Below, one piece after another: positions 26,146 to 34,452 of a DNA stretch of 64,000 nucleotides. Every line of letters begins with the position of its first letter. Within the stretch, counting starts at the first letter, position 1. The stretch lies in the NCBI RefSeq assembly GCF_019428685.1, contig NZ_CP080095.1, positions 3,844,001-3,908,000 of the forward strand. Direction: 5' to 3'. A model generated the notes under the pieces. The model did not search any database. It saw nothing but the letters and a program-made list of their open reading frames with translations, and was not told where the DNA came from. The position numbers and the translations under genes were made by a program. The DNA comes from Paraburkholderia edwinii. Its GTDB lineage: Bacteria > Pseudomonadota > Gammaproteobacteria > Burkholderiales > Burkholderiaceae.

Positions 26146-27760
26146 GGCCGATAGTGTTGAAAAACCCTGCTCGGATGGCGATCGTAGTGCCCGTCAGCGC
26201 GCGGAGAGGCATGATCGTGTTTCGGAGCATTCAGACATCGAGGGGCTTTCGCCCCTCGCTTCAAGCTAGACAATCATCGCAGCTCTTTCTGTTTCGAGCG
26301 GTGCCAACCGCCTGGCCATTCGTCGCAGGTTCTGGGCTGTTGCTGCCAGCAGGAATTCGTCCCGCGCACCACTTAGGCCCCGCAATCGAAGTCGATCGAG
26401 CTTCAGAATTCGCTTGAGATGTGCGAACAGCATCTCGACCTTCTTCCGCTCTCGACGCGAGCGTCTGTACTCTGGCGTTGTCGATATCTTTCGCGCCACA
26501 TCTCGCGCATCTTCATGAATGCTGCGGGCAATCTTGCGGAACGGCATGTTAGGGCAACACTGTTCCTTCATCGAGCAGCCGGTGCAATTGCGCTGGCTCG
26601 ATCTATAGATGATGGTGTCGGCCTTTGTAATGTGGGTTCGCGGGTTTGCGTATGCTCGCCAATCGCTGCGCATTGCGTGTCCAGCGGGGCATCGATACTC
26701 GTTGCGTTGTTCGTCCCAGTGGAACTTGTCTCTCTCGAACGTGCCATCGCGCCGGGTCTTCTCCCAAACCGGAACGTGAGGCGCGATCTTCTTCTGCCCG
26801 ACCATCCACGCAAGCATCGGTGCCGTGCCATAGGCCGTGTCGCCTACCAGACGGCGAGGCTTTATCGCCAGACGCTGTTCAACCCGGTCCACCATGGTCT
26901 TTGTCGATTCCACTTCTTCCGCCCGATTCGCCGGTGTGGCCTCCACATCCATAATGATCCCGGCGTGCAGGTCAATCAGATAGTTGGTCGAATAAGCAAA
27001 GAAGGCTGGACCGCCAGGTGCTGCAGTCCAGCGCGCTGCAGGGATCGGTCAGTGAAATGCTCTTTGGCGGAGGTACTGCTTCGACCCCGGTCAAAGCATT
27101 ACCGCAGGATTGATTGGCCTCGTCCAACGCGGCCAGGTACTCACGTACAGCGCGACTCGGGCCATCACCTTTGCTCCAGTCGACAGTCTGACTTCCCGGT
27201 ACTGCACGGCTTCGATTCGCGTCGGCTCTGATGACGCTTGCATCAATGGCAAAGCCTTCGCCTTGCACAAGTCCCTCCGCCATGCAGCGCCGCAGGACTG
27301 TCTCGAATACGTGGCGCAACACTTCACTGTCACGAAAGCGACCGTGTCGATTCTTGGAGAAAGTCGAGTGATCCGGAATCGGGTCTTCAAGGCCGAGGCG
27401 GCAAAACCAGCGATAGGCCAGATTGAGATGGATCTCTTCGCACAAACGTCGTTCAGAACGAATACCAAAGCAATACCCGACGATGAGCATGCGAACCATC
27501 AACTCGGGATCGATCGACGGCCGGCCCGTGTTGCTGTAATACGGCGCCAGGTGTTGGCGCAATTCGCTGAGGTCGAAAAACGGATCGATACGGCGCAGCA
27601 GATGATCTGAAGGCACATGATCATCGAGGTTGAACGAGTAGAAGAGCTTCTCCTGCGAACCACCTCGTTGACCCATCATGGCTGGCGCCCTCGTTGATTG
27701 CTCACATCCCAGGATAGGCGCTCACCACCAGATTTGCAGGGTTTTTCAACACTATCGGCC
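26146..27760 (-). mobile_element. IS1182-type (IS5-like) insertion sequence
   Basis: Perfect 25-bp inverted ends at 26146-26170 and 27736-27760 (GGCCGATAGTGTTGAAAAAC...) bound a 1615-bp element. It contains one transposase gene interrupted by a frameshift. No obvious target-site duplication is present. It sits about 160 bp upstream of the autotransporter and may have separated that gene from its original upstream region. Confidence 0.85.
26266..27679 (-). pseudogene. IS1182-family transposase, frameshifted
   Basis: The N-terminal part, from 27679, reads MMGQRGGSQEKLFYSFNLDD with GRPSIDPELMVRMLIVGYCF and DHSTFSKNRHGRF. At the CCC run (27041-27043, GGG on the + strand) one extra C shifts the frame. 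The continuation in the next frame is AARWTAAPGGPAFFAYSTNY, then DLHAGI and MDVEATPANRAEEVE through GDTAYGT and HLKRILKLDRLRLRG. Both parts together give a normal-length DDE transposase, so the single indel is likely the only lesion. Confidence 0.85.
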
Positions 27761-27841
27761 GACTACTGCCTGATGTCGTCGGCCGTAGCCGCCCCATAAG
27801 GGATCGTCGGCTTTCCGCGAAGCGGACATCCGGAGGTCCTG

Positions 27842-28561
27842 CTAAACCGCGTAGAAACAGTAAAACTGCTCGATTGGGGCTTCTACCGCGAGCGCCTGAA
27901 GCGGGAAGCCGCACACCAAGTCTTGAAAATCCGCTGCGTACGATAGCTGTTGCATGAAATATTCCGCGGCACCAACTCTGACGGCGCCATGGCGATCCAG
28001 AAATTGCCCCCACAGAGGCATGTTGCGGAATCGCGATTCCGCGACCTTGGCGCTCGCCACGTATCCATCAGGAACACACCGTTGATAAGCGCGTAGGTTA
28101 TAGAGCCACGAAGTCCCTGCAACGCACGTCGCTTCTTGATGGTTGTGCCTCATGTGATCGAAAAGCGAGCGGAGTTCCGCAAGCCGTACAGGTAAGCGGT
28201 CGATGCCCAACGGAGAGGTCGTGGCTGGCTCAATATTCTCGAAGTGAATGCGTACGCATCTCGCATCCTGCATCGCATATGAAAAGCAACCGACCGTCGC
28301 GAGCTTGGACTGCGTCTTGGGAACTTCCGTTCTCGCGAGATAGAACCGATATGTCCAATCGCACAAATCGACCGATTTCCTTAAGCCGTCTGTATAGCAC
28401 CGCCAGATCGGATGGTGTTGGTCAAAGGCACGACCGAGCGCGAAGCGGACGTAGATATTCGTATAGTCGAGCAACGCCTTCTCGATCGGTATGTCAATCA
28501 GAGCGGCGACGGTTTGTGCAAACCGGATTTGCAGGTCGAAAAACTCCTTGCTGTATCGCAT
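27842..28561 (-). CDS. Hypothetical protein, 239 aa
   Basis: The product begins MRYSKEFFDLQIRFAQTVAA and contains EKALLDYTNIYVRFALGRAF, WTYRFYLARTEVPK and a C-terminal EAPIEQFYCFYAV. It looks like a soluble, intact protein of a family seen in several proteobacteria with no known role (my recollection). Composition is less GC-biased than in the core region, consistent with the island. The start at 28561 is supported by the typical M-x-Y-S-x-EFF opening. Confidence 0.65.
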   Translation of the reverse strand: MRYSKEFFDLQIRFAQTVAALIDIPIEKALLDYTNIYVRFALGRAFDQHHPIWRCYTDGLRKSVDLCDWTYRFYLARTEVPKTQSKLATVGCFSYAMQDARCVRIHFENIEPATTSPLGIDRLPVRLAELRSLFDHMRHNHQEATCVAGTSWLYNLRAYQRCVPDGYVASAKVAESRFRNMPLWGQFLDRHGAVRVGAAEYFMQQLSYAADFQDLVCGFPLQALAVEAPIEQFYCFYAV

Positions 28562-28635
28562 CCTGGTAGCCTCTTGAGGCGACGATTGTCAGCGAGCCAG
28601 CCTGCTATGCGAATCGTCTGCGCTTGGCCCGATCG

Positions 28636-29098
28636 TTACCAGGCCAGTTTTTCGTAGAGCGACCAGACATAGCCGCTGGCTTCGGACTCTGCATGCTGCC
28701 TAACGCGGATAAATGCAAGCGACTCATAATAGGTGCATAGCTTTACGTTGTGGACAGCGCAATCAAGTCGGATAAACGCCGATCCAGGATGCTAAGCTTG
28801 TCGCCACACCAATCCAGCATAAAGCTGCCAAGTCCGCGTCTGTGGAAGCCTTTCCGCACGCAAAGCGCATGCACGTACCCGGCTATCGGTTCTTGCGGCC
28901 CCGTGCTTTTCATCATCGAGATCGAGCACAAGTGCCGACCGGGTCGCCGTCCAAGTCGACGACATACACGGTTTTTTCAGAGACGTTGTTTCGCACCCAC
29001 CTCTCAGAGAATCCATCTCCTTCTTTTCCCCAAGCGTAGTCGCGGTGAGTCAGCTTCGTTTCATGTGCATCGTTGCGAATCTGTGTGAGTAAAGACAC
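28636..29098 (-). pseudogene. GNAT acetyltransferase broken by at least two frameshifts
   Basis: On the minus strand three pieces fit one GNAT fold. DYAWGKEGDGFSERWVRNNV and VYVVDLDGDPVGTC read in the first frame. After a shift near 28920 comes GPQEPIAGYVHALCVRKGFH and RRGLGSFMLDWCGDK, which includes the R/Q-x-x-G-x-G/A acetyl-CoA loop. After a second shift near 28785 comes FIRLDCAVHNVKLCTYYESL, ending SGYVWSLYEKLAW and a stop at 28636. A third small shift between 28900 and 28925 is possible. Confidence 0.8.
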
Positions 29099-29282
29099 CT
29101 ATCTGGAAAATTTTCACGCCTGCAGCCAACTTTTTTGCGACCTTTAGTAAAGGCTTGCCAGATAAGATCGACAATGCTTTGCGAGGGGTGCTCGGTCAAG
29201 TATTTTAAGAACTCACAGGGAGCGCGGTGGATCTTCAGTCGATCCTCAGCGGTTCAACAAACAGCAGCGCTGTGCAAGAAAC

Positions 29283-29744
29283 TCAGCTTGACGCAATCGG
29301 TTTGGCCATCTCCGTCGTGCCGCTCCACCCGAGGTTCGCGTAAAGATCGCGGCCCGCATCGGTCGCATGAAGAATCGCGTACTGCACGCCACGTCTCGCG
29401 AATTCCGTTTCAGCCCGTTGCATCAGATCGCGTGCGAGCCCGCGTCGGCGATACGCGGGCTCGACGAAGACGTTGAGCACATAACCGCGCCGGTCCGATA
29501 CCGGATGAGACGGATGCGGCGGCCAGTCGATCAGCATCAGGCCGATGCCCGCAACCGGTTCACCCGCTGCGCACAGCAGATAACCGAAATACGTACGGTC
29601 GTGGAGACGCGGCCGCAGCCACTCGCGAAAATGCGCGGTCATGGTTTGCAACACGGCTTCGTCGCGGCCGGCCTCGCGAAACATCTGCTCGCGATGACGG
29701 CACACGAGTTCGAGATCCGCTTCTTCAAGCGCACGCACGTCCAT
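29283..29744 (-). CDS. GNAT family N-acetyltransferase
   Basis: The 153-aa product starts MDVRALEEADLELVCRHREQ. It carries the acetyl-CoA-binding segment GYVLNVFVEPAYRRRGLARD (V-x-x-x-x-R-x-x-G-x-A) and ends LYANLGWSGTTEMAKPI, a complete GNAT fold. The acceptor substrate is unknown. The start at 29744 has GGGAGAAG about 8 bases upstream. It lies 36 bp downstream of the LysR gene on the same strand and may be its target or co-transcribed with it. From here on, codon use becomes strongly GC3-rich. Confidence 0.85.
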   Translation of the reverse strand: MDVRALEEADLELVCRHREQMFREAGRDEAVLQTMTAHFREWLRPRLHDRTYFGYLLCAAGEPVAGIGLMLIDWPPHPSHPVSDRRGYVLNVFVEPAYRRRGLARDLMQRAETEFARRGVQYAILHATDAGRDLYANLGWSGTTEMAKPIASS

Positions 29745-29780
29745 TCGATGGCTTCTCCCCGATCCCGGCATTCAGAAGGT

Positions 29781-30677
29781 TCACGCTTCGCGCGGCGTCG
29801 CGCTTTCGATCAGTTGTTCCGCGAGCAGATGCGCATGCGGCGTGAGCGCGGCGAAATCGCGCGCGCACAGATGCAGCCGCCGCGCGGTCCACGGCTCCGA
29901 TAACGGCACGATCGACAGACCGGGCCGGCGCAGCGTGTCGGCCGACGCGAGCGACAGGATCGCGATGCCGATGCCCGCTTCGATCAGCATGCCGATATCG
30001 TCGAGACCGCGCATCTGAATGCGGTATTGCAGTTGTTTGCCGAGACGCGATGCGCGTTCGGCCAGATGCGTTTCGAGCGCCGCGTCGGAGAGGCCAACAA
30101 ACGGTTCGTCGAGAATCTCCGCGAATGCAACCGATTCGGCGCTGCCGATACGATGCGACCGGCTCGCGACGACCACAAGCTGATCCTGCATCAGAAGATG
30201 CGTCTGCAACGAACCGAGGTCCGCGATGTCCGCGCCGATGCCGAGATCGGCGCGCCCTTCCGCGAGCGCGGGCACCATCTCCGAAGTCGGCCGTTCGTCG
30301 ATATCGATCGACAGATCGGGAAAACGCGCGAGAAAACGGCATAGATGCGGCGGCAAAAACGTCGCGAGCGCCGCCGTATTCGACATCAGCCGGATACGGC
30401 CTTTGAGGCCGGTCGCATACGGGCGCATTTCGCCGCGCATCTGTTCGACCTGGTCGAGAATCGCGCGCGCATGCCGCATCAGGACGACACCGGCCGGCGT
30501 GGCCTGCACGCCGCGGCGATTGCGTTCGAGCAGCGGCGCGCCGAGCGCGGCCTCCATGCCGGCGATACGCTCGCTGACCGATGCGAGCGCCAGGTGCATG
30601 GCCTGTGCGCCTTGCGTGAGGCTGCCGCGTTCGACAACCGTCAGGAAAAGCCGCATATCGGTCAGGTCAAAACGCAT
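29781..30677 (-). CDS. LysR-family transcriptional regulator
   Basis: The 298-aa product has the N-terminal winged helix (MRFDLTDMRLFLTVVERGSL, then SERIAGMEAALGAPLLERNR) and a periplasmic-binding-like effector domain (GRIRLMSNTAALATFLPPHL and later VASRSHRIG). LysR proteins respond to small-molecule ligands and commonly regulate a divergent gene. Here the divergent side has only a 31-aa frame at 30870, while the GNAT gene follows downstream. A palindromic T-N11-A site lies 50 bp before the start, consistent with autoregulation. Confidence 0.9.
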   Translation of the reverse strand: MRFDLTDMRLFLTVVERGSLTQGAQAMHLALASVSERIAGMEAALGAPLLERNRRGVQATPAGVVLMRHARAILDQVEQMRGEMRPYATGLKGRIRLMSNTAALATFLPPHLCRFLARFPDLSIDIDERPTSEMVPALAEGRADLGIGADIADLGSLQTHLLMQDQLVVVASRSHRIGSAESVAFAEILDEPFVGLSDAALETHLAERASRLGKQLQYRIQMRGLDDIGMLIEAGIGIAILSLASADTLRRPGLSIVPLSEPWTARRLHLCARDFAALTPHAHLLAEQLIESATPREA

Positions 30678-30724
30678 GCGTTAGCTCTCCTGTGATTGCG
30701 GGCGCAGCCATGCCGCGTGCCCGC

Positions 30725-30741
30725 TTCGGTTTTGCCGAAGT
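30725..30741. promoter_or_regulatory. Palindromic LysR-type operator candidate
   Basis: CTTCGG-TTTTG-CCGAAG is a perfect inverted repeat and contains TCGGTTTTGCCGA, the T-N11-A pattern used by LysR regulators. It lies 48-64 bp upstream of the LysR start codon. Confidence 0.5.
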
Positions 30742-30869
30742 CTAGCATTGGAAATGCCAGATTGTGAGGGCGTCACTTCGTCGTTAGGATCGCGTTCATG
30801 GATTCGCGCCGCCTGCTGCAACGCTGAGCGGCGCGGTCGCTCGACCTTTCTCTACGTGAGGAGACCAGG

Positions 30870-30965
30870 ATGTCGGTCCTGCTCGATACGATCGGCTCGC
30901 TTGCCATTCTTGTCAGTGTTGCGATGCATCTGACAACGGTGCTGCGCGGGTCGCGCCGCGGTTAG
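30870..30965 (+). CDS. 31-aa putative membrane peptide
   Basis: The frame MSVLLDTIGSLAILVSVAMH, then LTTVLRGSRRG, has one hydrophobic segment and a basic C-terminal tail. GAGGAG lies 6-7 bases before the ATG, a strong ribosome binding site. It is divergent from the LysR gene. Such short membrane peptides are often missed by annotation; the function is unknown. Confidence 0.55.
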   Translation: MSVLLDTIGSLAILVSVAMHLTTVLRGSRRG

Positions 30966-31189
30966 CCAAGCCGGTTTCAAGTTTCGCCGTCGCGCGCCGA
31001 TATAGGTGTTTAACGTGGCCCGCCGCTTTAGAATCTTCGCGAACTTTCGTGCTGCTTTCGCGAATGGTTCACAGCGAGCGCCACGACTAAACCCGCACCC
31101 GACCGCGCATGATGCAACCCACGCATGCACCCCGCGCGTTGCAGCCTGCGCATTGAAATCGGTAACGAAACCCGCGTTCGACCCGGCAC

Positions 31190-32647
31190 TTGAACCCGCG
31201 CCCGACTCCAGCCAACACCGCGACGCGTCGCCCGATCGCGCGAGCGCTCGACACCCTGCTTCTGTGCGCGGCGCTTTTCATCGCACTTTGCGCGCCCGCC
31301 GCATCGGCTAGCGACGCACACGACGTTCCGCCCGCGCCGCTCAACGAAACCGTCCTGACGGTGCCGGTCGACACGTCGCCGCCGGTGCGCCTGAAAGTTA
31401 CGCTCTATATGCCGTCGCGCGGCGGACCGTTCCCGCTCGCGCTCGTCAATCACGGCGCCTCGCACGACCCCGCGAATGCGCCGCGCGTCGCCGACGAATT
31501 CATTCCCTACTACTTCCTCTCGCGCGGCTACGCGGTCGCGATGCCGATGATGCGCGGCTATGCCGGCTCGGGCGGCCATCTGCGGCCGCATGGGTGCGAC
31601 GTGACCGCGATCGGACTCGACGCCGCGCGCGATATCCGCAAGGTGCTCGATGTCGTCAAGCAGCAGCCGGGCATCGACGCATCGCGTATCGTCGTGGCGG
31701 GCAAAAGCATGGGCGGCTGGAACACGCTCGCGTTCGGCTCGATGAACCCGACCGACGTAAGCGACGTGAAGGGGCTGCTCGATTTCGCGGGCGGCGTGAA
31801 GGAAGGCGACTGCCAGACGCCCGATGCGAGTCTCATCAGCGCAGCCGGACAGTTGGGCGCGCGCACGCGCTTGCGCTCGATCTGGTTCTACGGCGAAAAC
31901 GACCAGATCTTCTCGACCGCGACGTGGCGCCAGATGTACGCGCAATACACCGCCGCGGGCGGCCGCGCGGAACTCGTCGACTACGGCGCGTTCCAGAAGG
32001 ACGCGCATGCGATGACGGCATCGGGCGCCGGCTTGCCGCTGTGGGTGCAGAAAGCCGATGCATTCCTGCGCGGCATCGGCATGCCGGGCAGCGAGACGTA
32101 CCCCGAGTATCTGCCCGGCAACGCGCCGAAGTCGACCACCTTTGCGGCGCTGAACGACCTCGCTGCCATTCCGTATCTGACCGACGACCAGAAGGAAAAA
32201 CTCTATCGCGGCTTTCTGGCCGCGCCGCTGCCGCGCGCGATCGCCATCGGCATGTCGAACGGATCATGGGCGTCCGGCGGCTTCGATCCGGCGAGCGCCG
32301 CGCTCAAACGGTGCTGGCAGACCGCGCAGTATTGTCAGTTGTATGCCGTCGACAACACGGTGGTCTGGCCGCGGCTCGCCGATGCGCCGCCGGCCACGGC
32401 ATTCGCGACGCTCGCTAACGCGTCGGCGGTGCCGTATCTGAGCGCCCAGGGCCGGCTCGCCTACTCGAAATTCCTGACGATGCCCCGGCCGCGCGCCTTC
32501 GCGATCGCGCCGGACGGCGCGTGGGGCGCGTCCTCGGGCGTCGATCCGATCAGCGACGCGCTCGTTCAATGCGCGAACGGACACACGAATTGCCGGCTCT
32601 ATGCGGTGGATGGCGACGTCGTGTGGAGCGGAGCGGACGGCAGATAA
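31190..32647 (+). CDS. Secreted alpha/beta hydrolase with C-terminal tandem repeats
   Basis: The 485-aa product has a signal peptide (LLLCAALFIALCAPAASA, cleavage near residue 42) and an alpha/beta-hydrolase domain of dienelactone-hydrolase/BAAT type. Its nucleophile Ser173 lies in VAGKSMGGWN; an oxyanion segment is LVNHGASHD and an acid candidate lies in WFYGENDQIF. After about residue 310 two ~80-residue repeats follow, each with YL-x-x-x-x-x-x-x-Y and WASGG or WGASSG, and ending C-x-LYAVD-x-VVW. Export to the periplasm or outside is expected. The start is probably TTG at 31190, since no in-frame ATG precedes the signal peptide. The substrate is unknown. Confidence 0.8.
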   Translation: MNPRPTPANTATRRPIARALDTLLLCAALFIALCAPAASASDAHDVPPAPLNETVLTVPVDTSPPVRLKVTLYMPSRGGPFPLALVNHGASHDPANAPRVADEFIPYYFLSRGYAVAMPMMRGYAGSGGHLRPHGCDVTAIGLDAARDIRKVLDVVKQQPGIDASRIVVAGKSMGGWNTLAFGSMNPTDVSDVKGLLDFAGGVKEGDCQTPDASLISAAGQLGARTRLRSIWFYGENDQIFSTATWRQMYAQYTAAGGRAELVDYGAFQKDAHAMTASGAGLPLWVQKADAFLRGIGMPGSETYPEYLPGNAPKSTTFAALNDLAAIPYLTDDQKEKLYRGFLAAPLPRAIAIGMSNGSWASGGFDPASAALKRCWQTAQYCQLYAVDNTVVWPRLADAPPATAFATLANASAVPYLSAQGRLAYSKFLTMPRPRAFAIAPDGAWGASSGVDPISDALVQCANGHTNCRLYAVDGDVVWSGADGR

Positions 32648-32859
32648 AGCGCCGTGTGCGCAAAAAAGACGAAATCGAGCGCTGTGTTTAGTGGATTTCG
32701 CGCAAACCGCAGCGCGGTGCGCGCCATCGCCAGCGATTTTTATCGAGGCACTTGACCTTCCGTCATAGGAATGATCGACACTTAGCGTTGAGGCGGCCGC
32801 GCTCGACCACGCAGTGGACATGTTCGCGTGCCGCAATCTTTACTCAGCCGAGTACCTCG

Positions 32860-33240
32860 ATGAAATCTGGCTTTTTCCGTCGATTCAGCGTCTGTGCAGT
32901 CACGCTGGCATTGACGTTCGCCATGGCGGACGCAGCCGCCGGCTCGACGAGCCGGCCCGCGGCCGATGGCGCAAACAGCACATTCATGTCGTCGTTCAGA
33001 TGGCACATGCACCGGGTCATGCTGGCCATCAGCAACGCGCCGTACGTCGGCGATATCGACGCCGGCTTTGTTGCTCACCTGGTAGCGCATTTCGAGGCAA
33101 GAAACCGATCGGCGCACGATCACGACGCACGCCTGCGGCACATTGCCGAGCAGATTGCCGACGGACGAACGAATGAAATCGATGCGATCAAAAAAGTGTC
33201 GGTTCCACCGTACGAGGCGGCGAAAGCACCTGTTCGATAG
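32860..33240 (+). CDS. Exported DUF305-like protein without the usual HH motif
   Basis: The 126-aa product has a signal peptide (MKSGFFRRFSVCAVTLALTF, cleavage after ADAAA). A helical domain follows: FMSSFRWHMHRVMLAISNAP, DIDAGFVAHLVAHFEARN, DARLRHIAEQIADGRTNEID. The order and spacing recall DUF305 (ferritin-like, periplasmic, often metal-associated), in which M-x-x-HH-x-x-A-x-x-M is conserved; here the HH position reads VAHFEA. It may be a degenerate member. The start at 32860 is chosen by the signal peptide. Confidence 0.55.
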   Translation: MKSGFFRRFSVCAVTLALTFAMADAAAGSTSRPAADGANSTFMSSFRWHMHRVMLAISNAPYVGDIDAGFVAHLVAHFEARNRSAHDHDARLRHIAEQIADGRTNEIDAIKKVSVPPYEAAKAPVR

Positions 33241-33273
33241 ATGACGGGCAACCGCAATACGACGAGGCGCCGC

Positions 33274-33540
33274 TCAATCGACGTCGACGTCGGCGTTGTC
33301 GATTTCCTTGCGCTCGCGCCGCTCTTCATTGCCGCGACGCGCGCGCAGACGCTGCCGCGACAACCGGGCGATGACTTCGCCGGTGCTCGCGCCCGCGGGG
33401 ATCTCATTGCGAATGACTTTCGGGACCATCGGTAAGCCCTGGCGTTGCCTGCGCAGTGCCTTCGCGATTGCCGCGCGGCACTCCGAGCCATGGCAGTCCC
33501 ATTCGTCACGAATTTTTTCGCAGTAAGGGCACTTGTTCAT
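33274..33540 (-). CDS. Conserved hypothetical protein, 88 aa, Cys-rich N-terminus
   Basis: The product starts MNKCPYCEKIRDEWDCHGSE and continues CRAAIAKALRRQRQGLPMV, with a charged, Arg-rich C-terminus. C-x-x-C plus later Cys/His suggests a small zinc ribbon. GGTGGG precedes the ATG at 33540. I recall it as a short protein conserved in Burkholderia; the role is unknown. Confidence 0.65.
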   Translation of the reverse strand: MNKCPYCEKIRDEWDCHGSECRAAIAKALRRQRQGLPMVPKVIRNEIPAGASTGEVIARLSRQRLRARRGNEERRERKEIDNADVDVD

Positions 33541-33878
33541 AGCCCACCAGTTTACCCGTAAACCAGGATCGCTTTCTGGTGCGCCGCCGCGGGCGCGCGC
33601 GTGCATTCGCCGGTTGAAAGCCGGTGCATGCGCACCGTCGCATCCGATATATGCCGTACTGAACAAATCACTGTTTGTGCGTTCCGCATCAATTCCCCGC
33701 GGCCGGCGCGGCAACACCTGTTGCCGCGGGCCAGCGCTGCAATCACGCTACCTGCATCAGCCCGTCAGCCCCACAAAATCATTCTTGTCACGCTTGTCAA
33801 TGATTGACTATAGTACTGCATCGCACGGCGCTGCAATCTCGCGCCGGCGCTTCCGATACCGATCAAGGAGATGGCAGC
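33541..33878. other. Intergenic region with cupin-operon promoter
   Basis: No gene. The right half contains the promoter listed separately (33785-33814). The left half serves the divergent 88-aa gene; nothing else was seen. Confidence 0.5.
33785..33814 (+). promoter_or_regulatory. Sigma70-like promoter for the cupin/hydrolase operon
   Basis: TTGTCA (33785-33790), an 18-bp spacer, and TATAGT (33809-33814) lie about 65 bp upstream of the cupin start codon. TTGTCA is repeated at 33794-33799 within the spacer (as cTTGTCAa), which could be a regulator half-site. Confidence 0.55.
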
Positions 33879-34421
33879 ATGACCCCCCAACCCATAAACC
33901 GGCCCGACCAGAGCGCGGTTCCGTATCAACTCCCGCAACCGCCTTTCATGTCGGGCGATCTCGTGCACAACGGCGCAATCAAGGACTGGCTCGAAGACGA
34001 CAAGCTGTGGGTGCCGAGCACGCCGACCGTATCGTTCAAGCCTTTGATGTTCAATACGAGCCAGGGCTACTTCATCAATCTGCTGCGCGTGCGCAAGTCC
34101 GGCATCGTGTCGCGGCACCGCCATGCAGGCGCGGTTCATGCCATCGTGCTGAAAGGCCGCTGGTACTACCTCGAGCACGACTGGGTCGCCGAGCAGAATT
34201 CGTACGCGTTCGAGCCGCCCGGCGAAACGCATACGCTGTACGTCCCCGAGGATGTCGACGAGATGATCACGTGGTTCCATGTCACGGGCGGCTACGTATT
34301 TGTTGATCCGCAAGGCGTCGCGCTCGGTTATGAGGATGTCTTCACCAAGCTCGAAACGGCACGCCGCCATTACGAAGCCATCGGGCTCGGCGCCGATTAC
34401 GTCGAACAGTTCGTCCGTTAA
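33879..34421 (+). CDS. Cupin dioxygenase, 2,4'-dihydroxyacetophenone dioxygenase family
   Basis: The 180-aa product is a single cupin. The metal-binding strand is SRHRHAGAVHAIVLKG (H80, H82, possibly H87), with the partner His in PPGETHTLYVP (H118). Proteins of this family cleave a C-C bond in aryl ketones or beta-diketones, giving carboxylates, using Fe(II). The exact substrate is not shown. AAGGAG lies ahead of the ATG at 33879. The next gene, 31 bp downstream, encodes a dehalogenase-like hydrolase, so the two probably form a small catabolic operon. Confidence 0.75.
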   Translation: MTPQPINRPDQSAVPYQLPQPPFMSGDLVHNGAIKDWLEDDKLWVPSTPTVSFKPLMFNTSQGYFINLLRVRKSGIVSRHRHAGAVHAIVLKGRWYYLEHDWVAEQNSYAFEPPGETHTLYVPEDVDEMITWFHVTGGYVFVDPQGVALGYEDVFTKLETARRHYEAIGLGADYVEQFVR

Positions 34422-34452
34422 ACGCCGCACCATTCAGTAGGAGAGTTGAACG

